Of a stretch of 64,000 bases of DNA, positions 41,301 through 55,000 are shown piece after piece. Below the pieces are notes generated by a model that was not told the origin of the DNA, did no database searches, and saw only the letters and a program-made list of their open reading frames with translations. A program made the position numbers and the translations under genes. This DNA comes from Achatina immaculata (Eukaryota > Mollusca > Gastropoda > Stylommatophora > Achatinidae), in the NCBI GenBank assembly GCA_009760885.1, contig CM019696.1, positions 49,592,574-49,656,573 of the forward strand. Direction: 5' to 3'. How positions within the stretch are numbered: the first letter of the stretch is position 1; every line of letters begins with the position of its first letter.

Positions 41301-44300
41301 GAAAGTCTTTTGTCTGCCACCTTTTTGAGTGGATAATGTGATACATCCACCAGGATGAGGAGAAGTAAGACTGACCCAGTGATCTGAGACAGATCTATAA
41401 TCCTGCTATAGCCAAAGGAGCTTACTGACCAGCAACACAGCAGCTAATGATCCCCCAACTCCTATATGAGAACCAGTTAAGAAAGAAGGAAGCAAGACGC
41501 TGTCAAGGTCATCCTCCAGAACAAAAGGGTATGTTATGTCCACCCCAGGGCTATCAATTCTAGAGCACCAATGGTTGGATCTATGCACTCTTGAACAGAA
41601 TTCTGATTCACCATTTTTTAACCCCACAGGAAGGTGAACATAAGTTTTTATACTAATCATACACTCTGTGTTGTATCAGTTTAATTTGCACAAGTCTCAC
41701 TGGCTGTCAGACGGACACTTTATCTCTTACAATGATATCTTTGCTCACTGGAATATTGACTCACCATCTAGCAAATGTATCTTGGCTCAGCTGGTCTTGA
41801 ACACTTCTGGTACGTGAACTCTGATAGTTCCATCATCGGCCTACCAAAGACATCACTGCTTCAAGAACAAAAGATGCACATATCTTTGCAATACACACAT
41901 CTTAGAGACAAACACATCTTTGCGATACATACATCTTAGAGACAAACACATCTTTGTGATACACACATCTTAGAGACAAACACATCTTTGAGATACACAT
42001 AGCTTTAAGATACACATATCTGAAACAGAATTTAAAACTCCAGCACAATGTATCAACAATCACCGCAAAGTGCAACAAAGACAAGAATTAAGGATAAAAA
42101 AAAAATCTTACTGCTTTCTTTTCTCAATTTCATTCCTTCTCTTCTTCATCAGCAAAATCTGCTCCGGGTTCCCACCTTCCGCTGCAATCTTGTCCATCTC
42201 TTCTTTCTCTGTAGATTTCTTCCGTCTCTCTGCTTCTTTATCTCTGGCCCGTATGACTCGAATGTTTTCCTAGATTATGACAGGCAAAAACCTCAAATAA
42301 AAAAACTTTGAAGAACAGAATAATTACATTAAAAACAAGAACAGCCTGCTATGAGCTCAAATGTCTGAAGAAGGTTACCAACAAAATGAGAGAGGACACA
42401 AATAAGCATGAGTGCTATGATGCTGTGGGCACCATAGAAGCAAATTAATATATCTGTAGTAAGAATGAAGCTACAAAATCAAACAATATGCCCAGCTACA
42501 AAATCAAACAATATGCTCAGCTACAAAATCAAACAATATGCCCAGCTACAAAATCAAACAATATGCCCAGCTGCAAAATCAAACAATATGCCCAGCTACA
42601 AAATCAAACAATATGCCCAGCTGCAAAATCCAACACTATGCCCAGCTACAAAATCCAACAACATGCCCAGATACAAAATCCAACATTATGCCCAGATACA
42701 AAATCCAACAATATGCCCAGCTACAAAATTCAGCAATATGCCCAGCTATAAAATCCAACAATATGCCCAGCTACAAAACCCAACAATATGCCCAGATACA
42801 AAATCCAACAATATGCCCAGCTACAAAATCAAACAATATGCCCAGCTACAAAATCAAACAATATACCCAGCTACAAAATCAAACAATATGCCCAGCTACA
42901 AAATCAAACAATATGACCAGCTACAAAATCAAACAATATGCCCAGCTACAAAATCAAACAATATGCCAAGATACAAAATCCAACAACATGCCCAGATATA
43001 AAATCCAACAATAAGACCAGCTACAAAATCAAACAATATACTCAGTTAAATAAATCCTGCACGACAATTTGGAAGAATTTTCAATAGAATATCTACAATA
43101 AAACTTAAATATGGCCAAATAATACCAAAAAAGGAATGTGCAGAATTATGAACCAGCAAAAAAAAGTGCAAACATGAGAAACAGACATTTGAACCTATAT
43201 TTAAACTTTTTTTTTTAAGACAGAAAAGCTTTAATCATTAACAAAGAAGTTTACTTTTTTCTTTTTCATACAAAAATAAATGTTCCAAGTAAAAAAACAG
43301 AGAGAGAAATGGAAGACACAGCCTAAAATTACATGTACATTGAATAACAAATAACAATGGAAGAGAAAGGTTAAACTTATATGCATAATGAATAACAAAT
43401 AAGTATGGAAAGGGAAAAAAAGGTTTCTTATCTTGTGACTTACATAATGGTGTGTTATGACAGATGTTGTGTTTAAAACTGTTCTTAATTTTTTAAATAA
43501 AAAATGTAATTATTTGCTATTATATCAGGCTCTTGTGTTTTTATATATTTAATTCTATTTATATGAAAAGACATGGGATGACCCAAAGAAACAAGGAGAT
43601 GTACAGCAGAAAATGCTGGTAAACAAAGGACTGACATGGAAGACAGCCAAGAAGATTGTGAAGGATCAACAAAAGTGGAAATCTCTTGCTACTATGTGTT
43701 GTGGGCACTGCAGGGATATGAGAGAGAGAGAGAGAGATACGCAAAGAAAAACAAACTTGAGTACCAAAATCCACACACAACACAAGTGTTGGATCTTTAC
43801 CCTGTTGAGAGCTATATCTTTTTTAAGTTTCAGTAACATATCCATCTTCCTGGTCATGTCTTCGTTATATCTTTGCTGCTCCTCCTGTTGTCTTTTCTTT
43901 AACCTGAAATAAGAGTATTCTAACAGCAGGGATCATTAAAAACAGGAGCATAACAAAATGAGGATGGGACCATAATAAGCAATTTCTGTCATTTGACCAC
44001 TGTTTCTGGCACTTGAGAACGGCTACATACAGGAATATGGGGTGCTGGAACCACATGGTTTGAGCTCAAAATTAGCTAAACTAAACATTCCCTTTCTCCA
44101 CAAGCATATTCCCTCTCTGCTAAGTTCTGCTCACACACATATATAAACACACATACACATACACATATACATATAAATATACATATATATATGTAAATGT
44201 ATATAAATATATATATAAATGTGTATTCACAAGGGGCATTCAGAAAATAATGCACCACATCATTTTTCTCAGGAGCCGTTTAATCAAAAAGTATGAAATT

Positions 44301-47300
44301 TATACACAATATACATGGATATGTCACGTCAACATTGGTATTATTCAACATAATCCCCATCAACTTGTACGACTTTACGCCAGCACGAAACAAGTGCATG
44401 TATTCTTAGCCCGTACCAGATTTTCTCTTGATTATGTAGCCATTTCTTCAGTGCATGAATCACTTCTTCATCATCTTCAAATCTTACCCCTCAGAGTGCA
44501 TCTTTAAGTGGACCAAACAGATGGAAATCAGAGGGTGCTAAATCGGGACTAAAGGGTAGTACAGTCCAACCCAATTTGGAGATTGATTCCTATGTTGCCA
44601 GACTTGTATGAGGGTGCACACTGTCGTGAAGGAGATGCAGATCTGTTGGATTCTTGTGCAACCGAACTCTGTGAAAATGTTGACTGAGTTTTTTGTAATG
44701 TCTAAGCTTGTGAATTGATTGTCTCTCCTCTTGGTATAACATCCAGAAGAATCACACCTTCAATCTCCCGAAAGACAGTGATCATGACCTTTCCAGCTGA
44801 AGGAGTTGTCTTGAATTTCTTTCTTCATGGTGATTGCAGATGATGCCACTTCACTGACTGTCTTTTTTGTCTCAGGTTCAAAATGATGTGCCCAGGTTTT
44901 GTCACCTGTTACGATCTTAGCCAAAAAGTTCTCTCAATCAACACTGAAATGCTCCAACAATTCAAAAGAAATTGCTTTCCTTTGCAATCAATGGTCATTT
45001 GTGAGACTTCAAGGAACCCATCTTGAGCAAACATTAGAAAATTCAAGAGGTTTTATAACTGCATTTGCACTACCATTGTTGACTGACAGCTTTAAGGCCA
45101 ACTGTTGATACGCCTATCAGTAAGAATAATGTACTCAGTGCATTCACCCTCTTTTCTTCTCTGGCAAAGAAATTGGTGTTTACAGGGTCTTGTCCTATTC
45201 ACCAGTTTCACATTTTCTCCCTGCAGGTGTTTATGTTCTTCTTTCATTATCTCTCCGCTTCCTCTTTCCCACTCCCCACCCACCCCCCCGACACCTTTTC
45301 CTCTAGAGGCTCTCATGTTTCTATTGCCCTTCCCTCCCCTTCAACCACCTGTTTTCCTCCTCTCTCTCCACCTCTTCTTTACGATTGGCTCTATCAGTTT
45401 GTCCTTTGTGTAGCCCTGCGTGGTCTCTATGCATCTACTGGTGGACACGCATTTCTCTGTTTCCTACTTCTGGAGGAGGCCATATTAAGATAAGTTCTTC
45501 ATTTAGTTATATGTTTTTTTTTGTCTCGTTTGTGCATGTAATCCTCAAAAAAGGCTCACACCGAAATATCGGATGTTGTATGTTTTTCATTTATACATTC
45601 TCATGCTTTCTATTCATTTTTTTCTCACTTTACTTACTCCCTCTGCCACTTTGTAAAACTACACCATACACCTCTACCCACCTTTATTATTCTTGCAACT
45701 CACAGCTAAATGCTTCCATTTTTTTCTATTTTTTTTCCCAATCTTATTTGTTTGCATATCATTCATGTGAATTTATATTGTATCTTCTTTTCCTACTTCT
45801 TTGTCCTGTATGTCTTTGTATGATTAAGGTGTAAACTGAAACATTGTAACTGTGTGCTCGCTAACTAATAAAGCTATTCCAACTCTTGCTTTAAATAGTT
45901 TTAACATTCACAAACAACACAGTACAGTTTTACAACTAATACAGTGCATTTTACAATATAGCACATTCTTAGAAACAACGCAGCTCAGTCCCACAATCAA
46001 CACGATACATTTTACAACCACACAGCACAGTCTTACAACCAGCTCACTTTGCCAGTGTCTTGTTCAGGTACTTGTTAGCTCTTTCATGACTTTTCTCTGC
46101 CTCTTCTATAGCCATTGTGTGCCTTCTCTCTGCTTCTATCAAGGCATCTTCTCTTGTCCTTTAGATCACAAAAATACACAAACACTCATTACACAAATGA
46201 CATCAGCTTGTTTTGAGTCACAGCAAAAAAAAAAACCCAAAAAACCCAAAAAAACATTGAACTTCTAGGATTTCACCTGAGATAAACAAATAAGTTGGAG
46301 ATAGACTTGTCAGGTACTTCATGTTAAAAAGTAACACAAAAAACAGTGGACTTGACCCTACAGGGTGAAATAGAACAAAGCAGATCTATGGAAAAAATAG
46401 TCCTATCATGTCTCAGAGATGTGTTGCTGCTGCCCATATTTTCTTTGATCTGATGGCACACTAGAGGTGAACTACCATGCATGGTTACCTTTCCTTCCTC
46501 ACTTCCAGAAGCAGTGGGGTACCTAGTTCTACAGCCTGGGCCCCTAAGGTGCCTTTGGCTGGACTTGAACCTCTGACCTCTGTGTGTGAAATCAGACACC
46601 TCGATCCACGGATCATGGAGATAAACCTTTTATCAGAATTCCAAGGTGCAAGAAATATAAAATGAGAAACAGGAAAGTTCAAGACCAGGTCACATGGAGA
46701 AATTTCAGTCTGCCTTTTGTGTCTTTGGGCTTAGAAAAGGTCTGATGCTGATAATATTTCACTTCATGTACCAAGATGATCATCCAGGCACTCTTGGATG
46801 CAGGTTCTTGTAAGTCACATCTAAGTTCTCCCTTTTTTTATATTACTTATCCCATTCTTATTTGTTATTTATCATTCACGTGGATTTATATTTTATCTTT
46901 TTCCCTATTCTTTGTCCTGTGTGTTTTTTGTACAAGGTCCGACAATTAAGTAATGAGACTGATTTTATTATGGTCAAGACAAAAATGCCATCTATGAAAC
47001 AAAACATGGAATCCAAAGAGGCAACCTTCATCTATGATCTGGCAACTTTTCATCACCGCCTGATAAGCAGATGACAAACAAGCCGCCATTCTGTTGACCT
47101 AGTTAGACGTGCATTGTCACGTAATCAGCTTAGAGCAAAAAGCTAACATTAAATTCTGTTTAAAACTTGGAAAAAGTGCCACTGAGACAGTTGAATTGAT
47201 ATGACAAGTTTATGGGGATAACTGTTTATCTCATGCACAGATATTCATGTGGTATTCACGATTCAAAAGTGATGTGGAAACAATTACAAATGCAACTTGA

Positions 47301-50300
47301 CATGGATGCCTAATTTTTGTTCATAATGAGGGACTCCTTGCAAAAGTCAGAACAGATACAAGAAGATCATTGTTTGACTGTGAGGATGATGACAGATGAA
47401 ATTGGTGTTAACTGAGAGACCATTCATAAAATTTTAGTAGAAGATTTGGGCAAGAAAAAAGTTGCTTGCTGTTTGTACTACGTGCGTTGTCTGATGACCA
47501 AAAACATCAGCAAAAGACATCATCAAAACGTGTCGCAGAAATAAACATTTCTTAAATTTGATTGTTGCAGAGGATGAAACACTGATTTTCCACTATGATC
47601 CCATAACTAAACGCCAAAATGCTCAATAGAAGACATCATCATCACCAAAAGGCAAAACATTTCATCTTCAAAAGTCAAAAGTGAAGACAATGTTGGTGTG
47701 CTTCTACGACACCAAAGGAGTTATTCACAAAGAATTTATTCCAGAGGGACAGATTGTCACTGCCGAAGTTTATTTAAGTGTTTTGAAATGCCTACTGAAA
47801 AGGATTCTCCGAGGCGAACTGAGTATTCAACACCTGGCAGTTTATTCCCTCTTCATGATAATGCACTGGCTCACTGGGCGGTAGTTGTACAGGAAAAACA
47901 AGTGTGTGTTCTCAGCCATCCACCCTATTCCCCAGATTTGTCTCCCTGCAATTATTTTCTATTCCCAAGATTAAAGTTACCATTGAAGGGACACTTCTTT
48001 GACGATACTGATGACATCCAAAGGCCTGTAACATCGAGTTTAAGGGCCATACCAACAGAAGCACTGTAGATGCTGTGCCAGTGTTTGTTAGATTGTGCCA
48101 TTCACTGTATCAATGCACAAGGGGCTTTCTTTGAATAAAATACAAGTTGTATCTTCAACCGTTGTTTATTTTATTTTTTAATGGAATTAGTCTCATTATT
48201 TAATTGTCGGACCTTGTATGATTAAGCCATACACCAGAGTGTTACAGCTGTGTGGTCACCAACTAACAAAGCTGTGTCTACTTCTGTCTTAAATAGTCAT
48301 AGCATTTTCTTTGTGTATTCTTATCCCAGCTTTACAGCAGTGGCTTTGTGTATTCTTATCCCAGTTTTACAGCAGTGGCTTTGTGTATTCTTATCCCAGT
48401 TTTACAGCAGTGGCTTTGTGTATTCTTATCCCAGCTTTACAGCAGTGGCTTTGTGTATATTTATATATATTTAGTTTCATATATACCTATATCCAAAAAC
48501 TATTCATGGATCAACCTAGTTCTTACAGTTCTTGGATTTTCACTGTGGGTAAGAGATGTTTACATTACAAGAAGTATCTCACACAAACAGCACTCATAAA
48601 TACATAGTCTGATCAGCATGGATCTCACACAAACAGCACTCATAAATACATAGTCTGATCAGCATGGATCTCACACAAACAGCACTCATAAATACATGGT
48701 CTGATCAGCATGGATCTCACACAAACAGCACTCATAATACATAGTTTGATCAGCATGGATCTCACACAAACAGCATTCATAATACATAGTCTGATCAGCA
48801 TGGATCTCACACAAACAGCACTCATAAATACATAGTCTGATCAGCATGGATCTCACACAAACAGCACTCATAATACATAGTCTGATCAGCATGGATCTCA
48901 CACAAACAGCACTCATAAATACATAGTCTGATCAGCATGGATCTCACACAAACAGCACTCATAAATAATAGTCTGATCAGCATGGATCTGACACAAAAAC
49001 CACTCATAATACACAGTCTTATCAGCCTGGATAATATGGTGGAAACAGATATGTTTCCAAGGTGAGGAAGACTGTAAAAAACCTAAGTTCATTCTGTGAA
49101 TTTTATCAAGCCACAGTGGTCCTACTTGATCTGATACTTGTGTTTCAGAAACCTCACAAAGCAGTGGCTGCAAAGAATGCAAGTTTGCATCCACAAGGAG
49201 ATAATCAACATCCACCACCAAGCCACTAAATCATCAAAAATGCTCCATAATAAACCTGGCAGACAGTAAAAAAGTGACAGAGAATAGAGACAGTAAAGTG
49301 ACAGAGAATAGAGACAGTAAAGTGACAGAGAATAGAGACAGTAAAGTGACAGAGAATAGAGACAGTAAAGTGACAGAGAATAGAGACAGTAAAGTGACAG
49401 AGAATAGAGACAGTAAAGTGACATAGAATAGAGACAGTAAAGTGACAGAGAATAGAGACAGTAAAGTGACAGAGAATAGAGACAGTAAAGTTATATAGAA
49501 TAGAGACAGTAAAGTGACAGAGAATAGAGACAGTAAAGTGACAGAGAACAGAGACAGTAAAGTGACAGAGAACAGAGACATTAAAGTGACAGAGAATAGA
49601 GACAGTAAAGCGACGGAGAATAGTAATATTCAAAGCTTACTACATAGCACTGTGCTCTATCATATTAACACTTTCACTCTAAAACAGCACTGACAGGGTT
49701 GGTAGATCTTGCATGTCTGCAAATCAATGCTCAGCACAATATTTAGCCTATGTCTAAATAAAATGAAAAGCAGCACATTTCTAATCCAGCTCACACTAAT
49801 GCAGTTTCCTTCCAGTTTCTTTCTACCAAAATTTCTCATCAAAATTTATTCTGGCAGAAAATAAAAATAATTCAGGAGTGAAAGAGGTAAACCTGACATT
49901 AAAAATTTTTAAAAAAAACCATTATTTTTATACTGTCTTCTCACTTCCTGTCCTTTCTCCTGGTGAGAAATGCCTGTCTAGCCATAAATTCTTCCTTGTG
50001 AAGTCTGATAATTGCCATGTCAATCTTGTCATTACTCAGCTGAATCTCTTTCTGCAGTAAGTCATCTTCAACCAGGATAAACTTTCCTCTCTCTAAATCA
50101 GCAACAGCAAGTTCATGTCTGAGGGTTAAGAAGAAACAGATAAGCAACATATTTCCTCTCAAAGCTCTTCCATAAGTCACCCTAATTATGGTTGCTTTAT
50201 ACTCAAAGTGGACATGTCATTATACTTTCAAGAGAAGTCAATTTAATTTTGGGCAAAATTAAATATAACAGCATGCTTGAGCATGGCCCTATTATCTGGC

Positions 50301-51725
50301 CACCAAACTAGACCAGAATCCTTTCTTACTTCTCCCTGGGTAGCCCAGAAAACTAGGTCAATGCATTACTGTAGTCCCTCCAGCAATGTATGGATCTAGG
50401 TGATCATAGTAGCAGTTGAGCCACCTAAATTATTTTAAGCAGAGCTAATGAAGATCACAGAAGTCAGCTTCCAGTCTTAAGGGGATTACCAACAAAACAA
50501 GGGAGAACAAAAATTTTTTAAAATGTTATAATGATGTCAGTAACTCAGGGGAAATTAATATTTTTATAGCAAGAATAAAGGTATAAAATCAAACAGCTTG
50601 CTCATCTATAAAATCCACCAGTATGCCCATCTACAAAATCCACCAGTATGCCCATCTACAAAATCAACCAGTATGCCCATCTACAAAATCCACCAGTATG
50701 CCCACCTCCAAAATCAACCAGTATGCCCATCTACAAAATCAACCAGTATGCCCATCTACAAAATCCCCCAGTATGCCCAGCTACAAAATCCTCTAATACC
50801 GCCCACCTACAAAATCCACCAGTATGCTCACCTACAAAATCCTCCAGTATGCTCACCTACAAAATCCCCCAATACTGCCCACCTACAAAATCCCCCAGTA
50901 TGCTCACCTACAAAATCCCCCAATACTGCCCACCTACAAAATCCCTCAGTATGCCTACCTACAAAATCCCCTAGTATGCTCACCTACAAAATCCCCCAGC
51001 ATGCCCAGCTATAGAATTCAGCAATCTGTTTCAAAACCATCACTAAACTTATATGTCAGAGTCCCAGAATCATGTCATGCCAAATTATATTTTAGAAAAT
51101 GACCTTGGAAAGATAAATTTATACCCAGGTACATAATTTCCTTGGTCTGACTGTAATAGTTTTTATAATTCTCACAAATCGCCCAAATTCAGGTGACATG
51201 TGCTCAAGGACAATGCAAAATTGCATTTTATTTTGATCTGATCAGAAAGGATATTACCTATAACAGATTCAAAATTCCAGGTCTGGAAACCTCCATGCTG
51301 TGTATGCAAAATTCCATATTGTTTATATAATCTGCACAAAACAACAATTCTTATTAAGGATAAGATTTTACTTTTGTCATCTCATTCACCACAAATAACA
51401 TACAAGTATCATGCGCTGAAGTAGGGGTCATGAATGATCAGTGTCCATTTAGTCAAAAACTTCTCATTCTGGAGGATTTTTTAACTATTTTTACTGCTCC
51501 AGCATAATTAACATTAATGATTGTGGAAGTCTACGTGGAAAATTCGCCTCTTTGGCATCACATTAAGAACTGGGTTTTTTAAAGTAAAAATCATATTTTC
51601 ATTTCATCTCCTGTCATTTTTTTATGAGTCTTGCTAGAAAAGACATAAAATAAACTCTGAATCAAGTAATTCCACCTTGCTGCCACCACCGCCACCGTCG
51701 CCGTGGTAGCAGCAGCAGCAGCAGC

Positions 51726-51756
<31 letters not shown>

Positions 51757-52010
51757 CAACATACTGTGCTTGTTCTAATCGTTCTTTAATCACACCCTCT
51801 AACTTCTGCTCATTCTCCAGTTCCCTACATGCACGATCGTGTGCTGCTCTGACCCGCAGTATGGCTGACCTGAAAAGTGAATTCAACTAGTTTTATATAT
51901 TTTGTATCACAAGGTCAAGGTTAATGCATAATGAAATAAGATTCACTTGGCCTGGTTAGCTGAGTGGTTAGGCACTTGGTTTACCATTTCTCATATACTC
52001 CTGAAGCAAT

Positions 52011-52046
<36 letters not shown>

Positions 52047-55000
52047 TGGTCACCCAATATGAGCATGAGGTTTTTTGATATCCAATTTTCTCTTCATTAG
52101 CTAATTAATATGTGTGCTGTGCAAACTGGTGTGCCTTTTCCTGCAATACAGATATTGTCTATTTTTGGAGACTGCACTCATTTTTTTAAAACATTCATTC
52201 TTTCTAGGTCAGCTCAAGGGCATTAGAAGCAAATCAAGAACCCACGGTCCTGAACTACAGAACAGGTCACCATTGACCTTTGACCTGCATATATACATTC
52301 CCCTGAAAATATCTATTTAAAATATCACAAAAGAGGACAATGACTTTTCACGCTGGGTCAATGGAATGATGTAAAACATGGACCAGCAACTGGACTGACT
52401 CAAATAAAAAAAAAAATTTATCATCATCTCTGCTCTATTTATTCATTTATTTATAACGAGGAGTCCACAGCTGTTCTCAGGTAAAAAAAAAGAATCCACT
52501 GTGGTACATCAGGAAATGAAAACACCAGACACTCTCATGAAAGAAGGAGGTAAACTACCACAGGCAGACATCAGCATAACATCTGAGGAGGTCAAAACGC
52601 TGATAAATCTCAGCTACACGAGCAAATAGGATAAAGAGCACCCAGACCACAAAAGAAATGATGCCTACTACCAGCTGAACAGAGAAGAACAAGTCATCAT
52701 TCTAAGGCTACATACTGCACAGCTGGCTAAGCTACCATCTGTACATCAATTTCAAAATAGGATCAACTGATGAATGTGCATGTGGCACCAATAAGATGAT
52801 AGTAGACCACATACAGTCAGATGACTGATGACTCACTACCAAAAATAGCACTAAGATGGACACCACAGGGGAACAGAAGTAAGGGTAAACCAAAGGGGAA
52901 GAACAAAAGAGAGGATGATGGCAATAAAGGGCTCACTTGGGCAAGAGTGGAAATAAGGCAAAGGACAGGCATTTGTGGAAAACCCTTGTGGGAGCCCCAT
53001 GTGCCTTGGACACTTAAGGTTCAGAGAGAGAGAGACCACATACTGCAGTAGTGTCCAATGTGTGAGCAACAGAGAAGCCAAATATGGTCAGCATTCACAC
53101 CATCCCAAAACAAAATGTATGGGGATATTCATGACCTCTGGATAACCATCAACTACTTCAAAAGTACACAAGTTGACATTTGAAACTGTTTGAAGATGAA
53201 GAAGAAGTGGGGTCCATGGCCAAAAAAAAAAGAGTTAGGAACCATTTATAATAATAATTTTGAAAATACGGCATAAAACATGCTCCAAAGAAAAAAATAC
53301 TGGACACACTGATAACATCTGAAGAAAAGAAAGGTAAAGGTTGTCTGGCGAGTCAGGAAAGGAAGAAAGGGTGGAATATCAGACATCTGACAAGACACAG
53401 AGTTGAATGCTGTCATTGTAGAATGTATCACTAGCTGAAACCTGTAACTCTTGGCAATGACATTTGTGGACTTTTAGATGACAACCAAAAAATAAGGCTA
53501 GCTCATACAGGAAAAAAAGGATGACAGAGCACATGAGAGGACAGCAAGAGATCCTCAGGAGACAGCTCCAGCAGTGCTCCATCACAACATGAGACAGAGA
53601 GATCTGGCAATCCTCCACGTCCAACCTTCCCAGGAAATGTACGGGGTGTCATGGCTGATCATCAAACAGACTGGACAAGCTTCTGCCTAAGGTGTGTCCA
53701 GAAGGGCAAGGGAGTTTGGCTTCAAGGAACAAAACTCTGCAAGTACAGATCATAGGTTTATGGATTTTATATCAGGGGATGAAATGTACAAGCTGGAGAG
53801 GATGAGGCTCTTACTAAATTTAACATAAGGACATGGGTGGTACAAGCTGGAGAGGATGGGGCCCTTACTAAATTTAACATAGGGACATAGGTGGTGGTTA
53901 ATCTGTCACTGTTACAGATGGTGGAAATGAAAAATAATCACATGACAACTTTTTCTTCTTCTTCTTCTTCTACCTCCTTGGAACTGCAAGTTGGTGTTCT
54001 CTGCAGCCGATGTGGCAAAGATGCTGAGGAACAGCTTCATGTTGGCTTGTAAGAGGGTCCATGGGGGATATTTTTTCAGTTTCAGATTGGAGCTAAAAAG
54101 CAAGGGGTGTGCAATACTTTCTTGACAGGCTCCACTACCATGAAGACTGTGGTGATCACTGCCCTATTAGTCAGGGTAGGTCTGTTACTGGGGGTACCAA
54201 CGGAGAGGTTGGATAGGGTCTTGGTCAGCTATGGTTCACCAACCCTGACGCTAGCAAGTTAAACTATAAGTTGCTGACTGCCAAACTGGACAGTGTCTTT
54301 GTCTCTCACAAAACTGATTATCAACAGATACAACGGCAGCATTAAAATAAACATCTTTTTCTGACTGTTTAATTTTTCCTTTTTGTACATGACAAAATTA
54401 GTGTTTTTTTTTAATTCACAACTTATTTCTCTTTCAAATTTACTCCCAAACTACTTCAGTCTGAACTTCTGCAAAAAGTTCTACTTTGGTTTATGTTTTT
54501 CATGTCATTTTTTTCATTAGTTCATCCTACTTACATGTTGCCCTCAGATTCCTTCTCCTGAATTTCCCTCAGAAGTCGGTCCCTTTCTTCCTCATGTTGT
54601 TGAATCTGGTACTGGCATTTTTTAAGTTCTTCCCTGCAGGGGAGACAATGAAACTAAACTCTGCACAAGGTAAATGCCAAAAACAAATATATATATATAT
54701 ATATATAGAACAAAGCAAAATGAAAAACCGCAGTTTCAAATCTATATAAAGATTGTTAAGAAAGATTTATGAGACATGGACTCTTATTTTTTCGATCTGG
54801 ATACTTAGAAGTGCCTTGAAAACTTTTCTGGAGCTAGTATACTCAACAGTGCTTCACAAACTCTCTGTTTCTAGTGTCCTGAATATCAACAGTGCTTCCA
54901 AAACTCTGTGTCTAGAGTCTTGATCATTAACACCACCTCCCTAACTCTGTGCCTAGTGTCCTGGTCAAAAATTAAGAAGTAAGAAGAGGGAGGGAGAGAA

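Noticed and set aside
42465..43014. Repetitive open frames ([24 protein letters not shown]) at 42.5 and 50.6 kb
   Set aside because: All three frames of a stop-free 25-bp unit stay open. There are no splice sites or homologues, so they are minisatellites.
49226..49633. 135-codon minus-strand frame of an 8-residue repeat, resembling a membrane or surface protein
   Set aside because: Pure translation of a 24-bp minisatellite. The same applies to 37426-37881 (30-bp) and 48640-49221 (45/46-bp).
51662..51886. Poly-leucine open frame at exon 4
   Set aside because: It is exon 4 read through its donor into a (TTG)n(CTG)n repeat. The frame and next exon require splicing at gtatgt.
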